Assembly: GCF_000344685.1 (NCBI RefSeq)
Contig: NW_006920416.1
Span: 221,116 to 285,115 of the forward strand
DNA length: 64,000 nt
From: Gloeophyllum trabeum ATCC 11539
Taxonomy: Eukaryota > Basidiomycota > Agaricomycetes > Gloeophyllales > Gloeophyllaceae
Direction of reading: 5' to 3'
Shown here: positions 13,418 through 25,320 of the stretch, in pieces
Layout of the letters: the number at the start of each line of letters is the position of its first letter
Position numbering within the stretch: the first letter of the stretch is position 1
The notes under the pieces: model-generated
Database searches by the model: none
What the model was told of the DNA's origin: nothing
What the model saw: only the letters and a program-made list of their open reading frames with translations
Translations under genes and position numbers: made by a program

Positions 13418-15261
13418 TCAATGGGTGGGGCAGTTGGAGTCCGAGTACATAGTCGCGTCCCCGGGCCCGTTCTGCAGCGGGTTGCATCCGGGGAGCTTGC
13501 TCAACGTGCCGTTGACTTGCTCCTGCAGGGCAACACCATCAGTATACGCATACGCACGCATCTATAGAAACTTATACGAACATTCACGACGGGGGCGATC
13601 TTGCAAGCATCAGCCGTAGACGCGGAGTTGACGGTGAAAAATTTGCAGGCTTCCGTCACGCCGTTCCCGGTCTGGTCGTTGGGATTGTCGCATTGATCGA
13701 TGGCATTCTGCAGAGCGGTGGTGTCCCAGCTGGGAGGCGGTCAGCTTCCGCCGCACAAAGTTGCGATTCTTGGGAGATTACTCACCCGTTCTGGAAATCC
13801 CCGTGCCAGGAGTAGCCCGTAGGGTCACTGTAGGAAGATCATTAAGAACAGCTCCTCAATAGCAGAAGTTTGAGGGGACACGTACCCAGTAGCGTACACG
13901 AATGGCCACTTTTGTGTGTTGGGGTCCCAGCGGCTGGCAAACGCGTGGACATCCCAAGTGATCTCATAGAACAGCTATCAAACACCAAAGTAAGTCAACA
14001 GTTAGTCTAATCAGTTAGGAATCGACTGACTTTGATGAACCCGACAGGGTAGCCGGAAGGGCAGGCACCATTATCCAGTCCCGTCAAGTAGGCCACCTAT
14101 GCCGGTGGTGAAAACATGGTGAGCCTTGGACTTGGAAGTACGTACGTGCGACTGATCATCCTTGTACAGGTCCTTGCCGTTCCAGCAAGCAGGCACTAGA
14201 AAACTCGTGACCCCACGCATCAGATGCAAGACGGAGGAACATACTATGAAGCCTAGCCTGCAAACGAATACCAGCCGTCAATAACTGAAGTCACTCGGAG
14301 TGCTGCACAACGTACATTAAATCCGGATTCACAGTCCGTCCAGGGGAAGCCAGTGCCGTTGGTGTTGTCGTAACCTGAAGGTCGCATGCTCAGATTACTC
14401 TGCCGGTGAATGTTGGTGCTTGTACCGCTTACCCTCAGCAGAGCCGTAGCGCAAGCAAGACCACTGGATGGCACGCTCGCTAAGTTCACCTATAGATGAT
14501 ATGTCAGCAGCCATCTCTGGTTGGGATAAATCTGCTGACCTTGGCTACCCTCGCCGACGGGGTACTTCTTGCTTCTGCGCCTCGGGTCCCCGGTAATCAT
14601 CCGGAGGCCAGGCGGGAACGCCTTTAGGCCCGGCCCACCGTTTTTCTACACGGAGTATAAGAGGTTTTGTGGTTAAATTACGTCATCCTATCGCAGATAC
14701 AGTGTAGCGACTTACCTTGTCAAGATCGCCACGGTTTTGGTAATAGACGAGCAGACCGCCGTTGTTGACAGCTTCGAATTGTCCGGTCTTGGGGTCGTGG
14801 AAGTACAGCTTCGGGTACCAGTAGTTGGACAAGTCCTGCGCGACCTCACAGCTGGTGCAGCTGGACGCGCGGAGACTATCGTAGCTATAGTTCGGGCCGA
14901 AGTCTATGATAGAAATACTTTGGGTTCATCGCAATTCACGGAGACACGCAGCGGTGGTCAGGTACGCACTCGATGCTCCTTGAATCTATTTATTACGAGG
15001 TCAAGGTCAGGGACGAGCAGTAATTAGTGTTGGTTACAATTCATACCGTATGGGCATGGTTGGACGGATTCTGGCCGGGATTGAGGATTGGGTCGATGCT
15101 TTCGGAGGGTAGCATGTCAGCCACTGAGCGGCCTCGTATACTTGCAAAATGCCTCACCGTTCCTGCACGAGCGGAGAACCGCAAGCAACGCGGAACCAAG
15201 CGTTGGCGAAGCCTGCGGTACTCAGGAGAGCAAGCAAAGCGACGAAGGAGGGGCGCAACAT
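13418..15261 (-). CDS. Secreted DUF1996 protein, copy 2
   Basis: Tandem paralogue of the gene at 10291-12124, same family and probable role (secreted, function unknown). The start at 15261 gives a signal peptide beginning MLRPSFVALLALLS. It shares the hallmark NPGQNPSNHAHT-type segment, the SSCTSCEVAQDLSNYWYPK segment, GLRMITGDP, CLRYGSAEGYDNTN, GFPWTDCESGFN and the C-terminal NGPGD...DSNCPTH, with a TGA at 13418-13420. Introns occupy the same positions as in copy 1. The phrase around the promoter and the intron sequences also match, which supports DNA-level duplication. All exons appear open. Whether the two proteins have diverged in function cannot be told from sequence. Confidence 0.91.
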
Positions 15262-15353
15262 CTGGGCTAGTAGAGGACGGGAGTTACGAGGCAAAGGCTA
15301 GTATCCCGCAGTACAAGCCGGATGAAGGGCAAAGACTTCCTCCCAGACTTGAA

Positions 15354-15359
15354 TTTATA
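15354..15359 (-). promoter_or_regulatory. TATA box of DUF1996 copy 2
   Basis: TATAAA on the minus strand, about 93 nt upstream of the start at 15261. Position and context match the copy 1 promoter. Confidence 0.5.
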
Positions 15360-15843
15360 CTCGGGGGGCTGACAATGAGAATATTTTGCGAAATGCTCAA
15401 CCAATAACCGTTCGGATGTCTCAGGCCGACTCAACGCTCCCGTGAGCCTCGAGTAGCCCTCGAACCTGATCCACAGATCACCATCAACGCGTCTGGCGAA
15501 CTAGCATACTCTGCCGCTTCTGGCCCAATGGGCACGATTTTCCGTCTTGATGAACTTGTGCAGCCTTGTTCCCCGAGTTTGCCAAGACGGGTGATTATCG
15601 CTTCATTATTATACTTTCGTGGCCGGTCAACGGTCACGGACGATGGCAGCCAACCGTTCCAAGCTCTGAAGGTGTAGAAGAATGATCGGAGAGTATGCGC
15701 GTGGGAGGTCTCCTGGTCAAGCCGCACATGGCACAGTAGCGACGATCTCCTTCATGCTTTCGGAGACAATGCGAGTCGATTGATAGGTACCGCAGCTGTC
15801 CTCGGATACCAACATGCTTATTGCCTCAGACCCTTGCGTGAGA

Positions 15844-16531
15844 GCAGGCTAAGAAATTTCTGTTAGTTCTACTAGTAAGAGGGTCAAATGCAACTCCAAT
15901 GGATGTTGACTCGTGACATCGTCTATACGAAGAAGGCCCCGAAGCCGGCGGTAGAGTCAAGGCACAGTAGTAGATTCATTCATGACTGACGTCGCTACGT
16001 CGTATTGATAAGAAAACAAGCGAAAGGATGTTCAGCATGATGGTAGCGACGCGCCAAATATCAAGTCGAATGTACTTCGGATCGACTCGGGTAAGCCGCC
16101 GGGAACGGGTCGGTGGCTTTACCCACTGTGCCCCGTCCTGCTTCGAGCCCTATGTAACAGCTGCTCTAACGTACCAGTCCCATGATCCCTACAACGAAGG
16201 ATCACAGTCGAGCTTCAATCACGAGCATACAATCTTTATTCCCAGGTAACCGTTCCGGCCGCATGGAAGGACCCTTCGGTTCTTCAATTCCATATGGTCC
16301 AGTGCGTAACATGAGGCACCCAGAAGAAACATGGTTCAGGACGGTCTGGCAACTCTAGAAAACTCATCGTTTGAATGTAGGCGTTCCTGAATCTCTCGGT
16401 CCGGTGTTTGCCTGTTGCCATAGCCAGACGGACGATATTGTCAGCAATGTCAGCCAGCAGCACGACGATATATATCGAAGGATCCGCTCGAGATGTTCTA
16501 GGCCACGACTTATCCCGTTCTCTCTTGCCAG
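15844..16531. other. Intergenic spacer upstream of GH128
   Basis: About 690 bp between the divergently transcribed DUF1996 copy 2 and GH128. It must hold the GH128 promoter. GATATATATC at about 16464-16473, roughly 60 nt before the start codon, may act as a TATA element. No gene is seen. Confidence 0.4.
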
Positions 16532-17725
16532 ATGAAGTTTATCTTTGCAGTCGCAGCCATTTCCTCTAGTTTCTCTGCAGTGCTCGCGGCCAAACGAGGG
16601 CTAGCGTGGCCGTCCGAGTGAGTCCAGCCGGCCCCCCCCCACCCCCCAGCGGCTTCACGATATTCACTAACCTTTTCTTCCAGCAACCGTGAGGAACACT
16701 GCCGCGATTGATTACCTCAGCTCACTCACTATGTACAGACTTTGACCCCGCTATATTCAAGTCGAGCAAGATTGACTGGCTCTATGTACGGTCCCTCGAA
16801 GTCACCGCTGTTATGCTCCTGCTAAATGCTCCCTGTACACGTTAGGACTGGGGTCAAACTAACATCGCAGCGAACGAAGAATTCCCATTCTACGTCATGC
16901 AGTGGAACGGCGGGGGCATTGGAAATCTTGCGTCCGCTGTCAGCTCGCAGAAGTCAACAGTCGTGCTCGGATTTAACGAACCCGACAATGCTGGACAGGT
17001 AACTCAAAATGTACTAATCCTTGATGCGTAGTTCCAATCACCTCTATAGGCAAATATGAGCCCTGCAGACGCGGCTTCCTTGTGGAAGCAGTACATCCAA
17101 CCGCTGAAAGCTCAAGGAGTCAAATTGGTAACTCCTGCCGTCACAAACGGCGGCTCCGGACTTGCCTGGATGGATCAGTTCTTTGGGAACTGCACTGGCT
17201 GTACCGCGGACGCTGTCGCGATTCATTGGTACGGAGGTAAATCATCCCATGCTCCGCCTGAGGACGTCATTCTAACTTCAAGAAAATCCAGGCTGGACTG
17301 GGGATCTGGAACCCTTCGTGGAATCTTTCGAGAAATATAACAAGCCCATATGGCTCACTGGTTAGCCTTCTGCTCTCGAGGAGTGGGTCCGTGTTATACG
17401 AGCTCACTACCCTCGTGCAGAGTTTGGCTTATCCTGGAATGCCGGAGCCGACAGCTACCAAGAGTTCTTACCCCTGGCTTTAGGTACGGTCGAACCCACA
17501 ACTCGTATCCCTCTCCACTAAACCCCGTGCACGATATGTAGATTACCTGGACAACAATGCTAACGTCGAAAAGTATGCATTCTTCGGTGCATTCTATTCT
17601 GGAGGAGGTGAGTATTGGATTTCATGTCAATCGTCCTCATGTGGTTGATGGCCCTGTGAGCAGCCGAAGACATGATCAACGCTAACGGGACCCTAAACGC
17701 CTTGGGTCAGATATACGTCTCATAA
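16532..17725 (+). CDS. Glycoside hydrolase family 128 (Asl1-type) secreted endo-beta-1,3-glucanase
   Basis: A secreted glucanase of the Asl1/GH128 family, expected to act on beta-1,3-glucan of fungal walls. It has a signal peptide (MKFIFAVAAISSSFSAVLA) followed by KRGLAWPSDN, the usual mature start. The predicted exons are 16532-16617, 16684-16688 (5 nt), 16739-16785, 16846-16998, 17050-17236 and four more. Phases close exactly at each checked join. Catalytic landmarks are GFNEPDN (acid/base Glu) near the middle and KPIWLTEFG (nucleophile Glu) split by an intron at 17361. HWYGG and the C-terminal GALGQIYVS-like end (ALGQIYVS, then TAA 17723-17725) fit the family. The protein is short, about 240 residues, a single domain with no carbohydrate-binding module. 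It lies beside two DUF1996 genes that are also secreted. Confidence 0.9.
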
Positions 17726-18056
17726 TATATGATGCGTTTCATGATGGGTACATATTCCTTAGTTCGTCGCGACAAGTGGAAAGTAGGTCCGGGTTTGAAA
17801 TGTAACACTAGCTCCGATCGATAGCCAAGGACGACCGTGCACTTGCGTTCCTAATCGCACCTTTAACGACGTCCTAGCATACGTCGTATGCTACTGGAAA
17901 GGGTCGACTAACTTGCTGACCCGAAAAACATACATTACATCACTGCGGCAAATTGCGACCTTGAATTGATGGGCTACTATGGCCCGCAAGACATTCTTAC
18001 ACTCCCGATCACTAGCCTAGTTCATATACAGCATACTTGGTGGTCCCTCAGAGGCA
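17726..18056. other. Convergent 3' spacer between GH128 and carboxypeptidase 1
   Basis: About 330 bp between two convergent genes. No coding sequence or repeat was recognised. Confidence 0.5.
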
Positions 18057-20581
18057 TCAAAGAGAGGGTGATGGCTGCTTCCCGAGGAGATACGCCACCG
18101 TTTGATAGACCGCCCAAGGTACGAATTCTGTGAGAAGGAACAAATGATCGTCAATTTCAAGTTATTGATCGCAGAGGTGAGGCACATACGCGGCGTCATG
18201 TGCCCGCTGTAGTAGAATTCGACGTCTAATTCATATTATATTACGGTCAAAGCGTGTCAGTAATCGCAGCTCAGTACTCCCGTGGATACCTCGCGGACGC
18301 ACATGTGAGTCCTCTCTCGGTGTGAGTGTGCCCGTAAACTCCCATGTCCTTCACCGTGAAGGTCTCGGGCTCAATGGGCGTTTGGAAGCCTTGTGCGCCA
18401 CCCCAGGTCATATTCCTAGACCATGCGTGGATCGTTAGGCTCTGTGGAGCTGACGTGAATAGAATTTGACGACACACTGGATTGCAATCCGGGTGCCCTC
18501 GGCGACCAGGATGAAGTCCTTTCCAGCCGAGGCTGTCAGCATGTTTGCTCATCGATTCCAGAAGCTGCGAACATACCGCGAGCCCGTGGGCTATGACAAC
18601 TCTTTCAGATTTCTCGATAACATCGGGGAGAACGCTTAACGTAGACGGGATCGACGTGTCCGAGCCCGGTCGCCCGGTCGTTGCGTTGATGTAAACAGAC
18701 TCGGTGGAACAATCTGTCCAAGTCATATGTGGCGCATGGATGGCATCTTGCACCTAGCGGCAGAAGGTCGCACAGGCAATGGGGCAGTACATCTACGTAA
18801 TGGCTTACATCAGTTCTGCAGAAGTTGGGTTTTATAAGGCGGAATAAATTCCAAGAGAAGGGCGACGAACCGATTAAAGTAGATGAATTCTTGAGTTGAC
18901 CTCGGAAATCCCAATACGCTCCCTGCACCCAGGTCACACTCAGCATGCATAAGCAGGCTTCCCTAGGACATAGCTTACATGGGACAGGCCAAGTATCTGA
19001 CACTCTATACACATCGAACGCCGGATTGATTCTAGCACAAGGCAATGAGCTCCTGACAGCCAGGACGAAGCGGTGGGGCGCACAGTGTAACCGCTCTCTG
19101 GATGGGAGAATGCAACCTGCACTCGGGAGTGACAGTGAAAGTGCCGTTCGTCGCGGGAGGCAAAGGTAGTGTTCCATTCGGAGGATAGGTGACATAGTTC
19201 TCCAGGTAGTCCGTGTACCCACATGCGTCGGAGATGTTCTGAAGCTGGGCCATGAAAGTACTGTTGAAGGGGAAGAGATTCTGGTTGTTCTGTTACGCGA
19301 CACAGATTCGGTGGGATGACTTTGTACAATTGACCCGCATAACGTACCTGTACGAATCGGAGGGCAGGAATTTCCTGCTGTACGACCCCATACGAGAGAG
19401 AAGGGTCGGCTATCCAGATGCCTTTCAGGTTAATATCCAGGGTCGGATGTTCATATATGTAATTTGCAATGTATGGTACGTCTGCGGTCTGTTGAGGTCT
19501 CATTGTTATCTGGAATCGAGGTCATGACTTACAGTAGCCAGCGTACTGTTAAGCCTGGAGTTAGTCTTGTTATTCAATGGTGTTGATGCTGCGACGTACA
19601 CTCTCACCCGTAACGTAGAAGTTCGACCCTTTGAGTTCGTCGAAGACCTCAAGGAATTGCTCCATAAAACCGAAGACCTCGGCCGCCAGTTCGTCGTCGT
19701 TGGAAATATCCGGTGTTCCTTGACTGAAACCCGTCTAAAGACAAGAATCAGGACACGCGCGCAGATCCATTCATTACTGTTGGAACGTACCCCAACAGGT
19801 TGTTCCACGTAGACAACATTTGATAGATTAGTCCAAGCCCAGGGATTGCTTGATAAACTGTTGAGGATTTCAAACTGCATATACATGAGTTTGAACGTAC
19901 GGGGTGGGGGCAGCTTGACCCCAGGACCATGCTAGGAAGCAAACAGATGAGATGGAAATGTAAGTTACGAGGAAGTCGACGACGTACAGATAGGACCATT
20001 CTCTTGCAGGAAGCCCTCAAGGGAGGAGCACCCCGGACCACCTAAGAGCACATGAACAAGGCTTCAAGAGTTGCAGAATGCTGGGGCCCACCATTTGTCC
20101 AGAAAATAAGGTCACGAGCATTGGAGACGTTGTTTGTGGGCCAAAACCTAGTATGTATTAGCATCACTCATAGTGCGTAGTGATAAAATGTCTGACCAGA
20201 AGAACAGTTTCCGCGACTCCTTAGGATTCGCTGATATCGGCATAAGGCCTGACCACGAGGGACCGGCGTCAAACGTCACTACCACGGCAGGTAAGTACCG
20301 CACCGTACTCTTTGAGTTACGCCGCCAGTACCGTTAGGGATTGTCCGACCATCTACATAGTATTGCGCAGCGGCTGGATTGCTGAAAGTAACAGCAGTCT
20401 GATCTTGACGTCTGTAGGATCCGGAAGTCTCCGCTGAAGTTTCAACAGGGCCAAGAAAATCGGACATCCGTGCTAGCGCCTCCCGTTGCATCACCATGGA
20501 GTCTCTCAAGAAGTCTCCCATTTGGCCAGACACACCCCAAATCCATAGCGATACAAGGCAAAAGTCAAGTATTCTGCGCAT
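18057..20581 (-). CDS. Secreted serine carboxypeptidase, S10 family, copy 1
   Basis: A secreted or vacuolar-type serine carboxypeptidase that removes C-terminal residues from peptides. The start at 20581 gives a signal peptide (MRRILDFCLVSLWIWGVSG). The N-terminal region carries TFSNPAAAQYYVDG, then DAGPSWSGLMPIS, then the oxyanion-region GGPGCSSLEGFL-type exon near 20020-20040. Later segments are WSWTNLSNVVYVEQPVG, a CGYTDYLENYVTYPPNG-like block, a NRTDVQDAIHAPHMTW join, IEKSERVVIAHGLA followed by DFILVAEGTRIAIQ (catalytic Asp region), and SGHMTPQFVPW (catalytic His). The stop is a TGA at 18057-18059. It has more than ten introns, several at the same sites as in copy 2 (28213-30681). It looks intact. 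Copy 2 is transcribed in the opposite direction. Confidence 0.93.
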
Positions 20582-20630
20582 GCTCGATTAGGCGAGAGAT
20601 GGAACCTGCAAACTCTTGTGATGTCTATCA

Positions 20631-20637
20631 TTTTATA
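20631..20637 (-). promoter_or_regulatory. TATA box of carboxypeptidase copy 1
   Basis: TATAAAA on the minus strand in GGGTATAAAATGATAG, about 50 nt upstream of the start codon, a plausible core-promoter position. Confidence 0.5.
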
Positions 20638-21327
20638 CCCACCAAGAAAGGGAGAGCCGGTATCCCGAACGGGACGGCATGAGAGATAGAAGGCTAGAAG
20701 TGCGGGAGTCACGCGAGGTAAAGGTCCGGAGGGATATGCTTCTAGATAGCTAATAATAGTCGGATGAGTGTAGCCTATCGAGCCAGCGGTTCATCCCTGC
20801 GGGCAGACACAAGTAGAGAGGCAAAGGGGAAGACAGGTTATTCCGAGGATAGAGAAGAAGTAGGTTGCCGCGACTCGTGAGGGCCCCGCGAAGACATAAG
20901 CTCAGGTTGCCACTTGCCATCTGAAAGGAGAGCAGTTTAAGCCTTAGGACTCCTCGATGCTGAGGTGCTCTGGAAATTGGGCTGAGGTCCTCTCGCCCGT
21001 GCTAAGGTGCTGTAGCTGGGGTGTGCCGGGACGTTCGGGTTCAAGGAAGCCCATACACATGTTAGGGTTAGGGTTTCAATGATGAATGTCGTCAGCTGAT
21101 GGCCAGTGCAATATCCGACGCAGGACGTTGTACGGGCATAGAGGACACCCAATCATCTGTCATTACTCAAAAAGACGATACCAAAAGGAAGAAATGGGAG
21201 AGCAAAGGTCCGCACCTAAACAGCCTTTACGACATCACCAAACCACATCCAATAGAATAAATAAGGTAGGCAATAAGAATAGCTGTATGCAAGCAGATCG
21301 TGAGGTCATGATGTTCGTTGCGAGTCG
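20638..21327. other. Intergenic spacer with a short telomere-like motif
   Basis: About 690 bp between carboxypeptidase 1 and the 3' end of the TMEM184-like gene. It contains two tandem TTAGGG units (about 21062-21074). Nothing else is recognisable. Confidence 0.4.
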
Positions 21328-24300
21328 TTATCGGTAGAATGTATTGTTCGGGGGCGCGTGTGGCTTCGCTGGTACGCGAGTAGGTGAGTGATGAGCGCCA
21401 GAGTTCATGGAGACGGGGCTCGAGGTCAACCGTGTGGGGGACGAAGTGTCTGCAGAAGGATATCGGGACCAATCATCATGCCGACTCGAGTGCCGCGAAC
21501 CTGCTGGGCGCGTGTAATTGGGATGCACTGTACCTCCGTGTTGATCAATCGGAGCTGACGGTGACAGTCGAGGAGCCGGTGATAAGTCATCGTTTCGATG
21601 TTCTCTGGAAAAAGCACGTTGAGCACGGCTCGGGCCCGCTCTATGATGAAGCATAGGCTCTTGCGGGATAGTAGGAAGGGCATTAGGTGGCGCTGAAGTC
21701 CGACGATTTCGATATCCGGGAGCTGCCCTTGAATGGTCGTCTCGAGACCACCTGCGCAGAGGTCGTGGGAGATTGATATCACCAGAGGGCGAATAAGAGC
21801 CTGAGGGTGCATTGCCTAAGTGATCCTGAGGAAGTACGCTATACGGCCTGGAGTAGTGTCGGCCCTCATCAGTAGGCACCGGTGCGCTGAAGCGGCGTCC
21901 AGCTGGATAGATTGGACGGGTGGCGGGACTGGAAGGCCCCTCCAAGCCCGGAGGAGGACCAGCATTCTGCGGAGACGGAGAAAGGGGTGTCGGAAGCACG
22001 ATTTGGTCACGTCGAGGTCTGTGCGACGGCGGAGGCCTATACGGAAGGGGTGACTGGGTCCACGGGCCTTGTCCTACGCTGATAGGTGGTGGGCCCGCAG
22101 CTGGAGGGGACGGGTCGATTTGTGTTCGAGGCAGTGCTTGGGACGGCTCAATACTCTTTCGCGTTTGAACGTTAGCTTGGGTGGACCGGGGCTGTACGGG
22201 CAGCTCCAATTGGAAGCTTTCGCCTATCTTCCCTTCGGTAGAGCTCGCCAGAACAAAGTCTGTGACACCACCCCCATGCTGAACGAGTAGGGGGCCCTTG
22301 ATAACGGGAGTACGTATCTCGAGCTGTCTATGTGACTCTGACGATGGCGTCGTAACCGCCGCAGTATTTATTGAAGACAAATCGGAATGCGAGCCTGTGG
22401 GAAACAGACGGCCAAGCACACTGTCAGATCTGTTGGCGGGACACGAAACGGCTAGATTAGTTGCGGAAGGACCTTTAGTTGGATCCGATAGTCCTTTGCC
22501 TTCCGGGACGGGAGGGAGCTCTCGCTGTGATGCAGCTCCGTCCGCTGGTACAACTTGTAATTCCGGAAGGGCAGCCTCCCAACCTGCACTGGCCCGCCGA
22601 TGGTTCCTGCTGTTGCGATACGTGCGAATGGCAGAGGGAGGCGGCGAATCATCATACGTCATCAGAGGGCGCGCTTCAGAATTCTTCGAGCGGTGGCGAG
22701 AGCGTGACCCGCGTCTAGGTGGAGGCGAAAGTCTCCCCTCGTCATAATCAGGACCAGATTGGGACACGCGCTCGTAGATGCTACGCCACCACGAGCGTTT
22801 CCGACCCTCGTGTCCCGGTGTCGCCGCGGGGCTGGCGGCATGCTTTTCCCAGCGGCCCGCGGGAGGTTCTGTGGATTGTCCAGGTGAGCCATGTAACAGA
22901 TATCCAAGTGGATCGCGACCTACCGTCCTTGATCGTATATCCTCTCTTTTGAAGCTCCTTCTCTATCTGGTCCTCAAGGGCTTCACTCTTCTCACGGCGA
23001 ATGTACCCAAGTCCATACCCATAATCATCGCCAACGCCCAACCACTGCCTCTCCCCACCAACGTCGACAGTCTCCTCAACCTCCATGCGGACTCCCTTCT
23101 CCGGCGCAGGCCACACCACGCGAGAGCGACCGAACACGTCTTCCATGACCGCGGAACGCCGGGTGAGCACGTCCGTCTCCTTCCCGCGGAAGCGGTACCA
23201 CATGTACACGCAGCCATCCCATAGCTCGCGCAAGGTCTCGCGGAAATCGAACGCGTGGCCTAGTGAGCGCAGACGCGGCGTACGTTCGGGGGGTGGAGCG
23301 GGGTATTCGGCCTCAGGCTTGTACGGCCTATAAGTAAAAGCTTTGAAGTGCAGGAATGCGAAGCACCTATCAATAATTATCAGTTTTGAGGTACGTAACA
23401 GTGGATAAGTATACTCACATCATCTCGAAGGTCTCCAATATTGCTGCTATCCCATTGTTGATGTCGTCGGCTGTCATATACTTCGTCTAGCAGGGATACA
23501 GTTCAGTCGGCAGGAATATATATCGATAGCATTGCAGAAGCATACGTCTTTAATCAAGCCTATCATGCTCAGCAACGACAAACCAGTCGCCTGCCAGAAA
23601 GTGAGGAAGACTATGTAGTTCAATCAGTACCGACGCGATACCCGACCGTGAACCACTCACCGACAGCCTTTACGGAGAATAGCTTCAGAAGTGGCTTATA
23701 AGGTGCCAGTTCCTGGGACACAGGTACGTAGAGCTGAATGAGGCAGTACATTGCGACCGACACCGATATGGACACAATTACAGTGATCTAGAAAGTGGAT
23801 AAGCATTAGTTCCGTCGTAAATAAGGTCGAGTGCCCTCGTACGTAGATGTGACCCCATCCGGGCGAGTAAGAGTCCTCGCAATACAAGCCCATGTAGTTC
23901 AACGTTACGGCGATGAGTGTCGTACTGCACGCAGGAACGATCAGAGTTCCTCACACATTGCAGGTGCTGTCGTAACTTACACTGGTCTGATGACGCAATA
24001 CTGCAGAACACCCCACTTCATGAGCTGCAAGAAATACATTCCATCCTACATGCAGGTTGTGGTCAATTTTGTGGATAAAGCAACGGAACGAAAGGGATTC
24101 ACCGCTGGTTTGGTCTTAACACCTTGGAAAGGGAAGACCCACTTCCGCCCAGGTTCGCCTCTTTTCGCGGCTTCACGGTCATACTCGCGAGAAAGGCCCT
24201 GTTTCCTGAACGCTTCCTTCTGTTCGTCTGGGTTGGGTGATATGTACACCAGGAGCAGGTAAAAGAAGGAGGTCAAGACTGTCGATTCGTAACAGTCCCG

Positions 24301-24885
24301 GATGAGGAGTAAAGCTGTTGCGTGATTCTGGAACATAGACACAACCATCGTGAGATATACGACACGAGGGTAGATCACGACTTACCCAGAATAGATATGA
24401 CGCGAAGCTGACCACAGCGTACAAGGGAACCATAAATAATATCCGGACAATATCTACGGGGACATCACGTCAAGATATAGCTCGGAAGGGATAGGTACGA
24501 AGTACTAACATCGCTGCTCCCGTTTCTATGTGAAAGCGTTCATGTGAGGACACCTAGCACAATTCGAAACAATACACGTACATTGGTGTACCACTGAAGG
24601 TGTTTGTTTATCAACCAGAATGAGGCGACCAGGGAAACAAGGGTGAAGAAGCCGCAGACGATCCATCCAACCTGCGCCGCCACTTCCGCCTAAGCAAGGG
24701 GTACCTATACAGTGCAAAACGAATACTTACGTGATGGGCTATACAGACAGAGATTTAGTGCTGTTACTATCCTCCAATCTGGAAGGACGTTCACCTTGGA
24801 ATACGATATCACCATGCTGAAAGAGAGGGGGAGACGTATCAGGCGCCAGCTCCTTCCAGCATCTCCCATCTGTAATATTCGACAT
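21328..24885 (-). CDS. Organic solute transporter alpha / TMEM184-like seven-span membrane protein (DUF300)
   Basis: Member of the Ost-alpha/TMEM184/LAZ1 family of seven-span membrane proteins, found at the vacuole and endomembranes in other organisms; the substrate is unknown. The start at 24885 gives MSNITDGRCWKELAP. Conserved segments appear in order: VGWIVCGFFTLVSLVASFWLINKH then LQWYTN, YIVRILFMVPLYAVVSFAS, FWNHATALLLIRDCYEST, FFYLLLVYISPNPDEQKEAFRK, YFLQLMKWGVLQYCV, LNYMGLYCEDSYSPGWGH, PLLKLFSVKAVVFLTFWQA, KYMTADDINNGIAAILETFEMM and FAFLHFKAFTY. The last exon encodes a long Pro/Ser/Arg-rich cytoplasmic tail of more than 450 residues, ending NNTFYR before a TAA (21328-21330). Exon 2 appears to be only 8 nt (24731-24738). 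The long disordered tail is typical of fungal members. Confidence 0.9.
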
Positions 24886-25320
24886 CTCTTGGGCTTCTCC
24901 CTGCGTAGTCACAAACTAGTACTGACTCCCTCCACGTAGGTCGGGGTAATCGAGCAGGAAGTTATCGTAAAACGTCGTAGTAAATTTCGTGCACAGTCAT
25001 AAATTAGTGTGAGTCCCAATAGGTGCAGTCCAGTCGTCCAGTAGTCAGTGCCTCAGAAACGTCGATAAAGCTCTGGCTAGCCCGAGACGACCACCGCTGG
25101 GATTAACGATGAGAAGAGCGCGTAATAGGGGCACTGTAAGAAAGCCCAATATGGAAATCGTGACGGCGTGATCAAAGGTCACACATATTGTTGGGGGAGC
25201 TGTGCCGCTGTCGCCTTGTTTCTCTCCATCACCACGACCACCATCACCTGCCGCCACCACCGTCGACGTCTTCAACAGTCTCTTCCTTGTATTCTTCCGT
25301 CTCTGCTCTAACTACAGCCA
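24886..25320. promoter_or_regulatory. Shared divergent promoter region (TMEM184-like / YRA1)
   Basis: About 435 bp between two divergent genes. The stretch before YRA1 is rich in CCACCA/ACC trinucleotides and pyrimidines, as is common for leaders of highly expressed fungal genes. No specific site was assigned. Confidence 0.35.

Larger units (their letters stand above)
13011..15843. repeat. Segmental duplication, unit B (DUG1 relic plus DUF1996 gene 2)
   Basis: Tandem, same-orientation copy of unit A. The right-hand flanks share GATTGATAGGTACCGCAG and a terminal gacccttgcgtgaga (12689-12703 against 15828-15842). Divergence is moderate in exons and larger in introns and flanks, so the duplication is not recent. 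Confidence 0.9.

Noticed and set aside
9723..15843. The 3 kb tandem repeat as a transposon
   Set aside because: The units contain an ordinary gene and a fragment of its neighbour, with no terminal repeats or transposase; segmental duplication explains it better.
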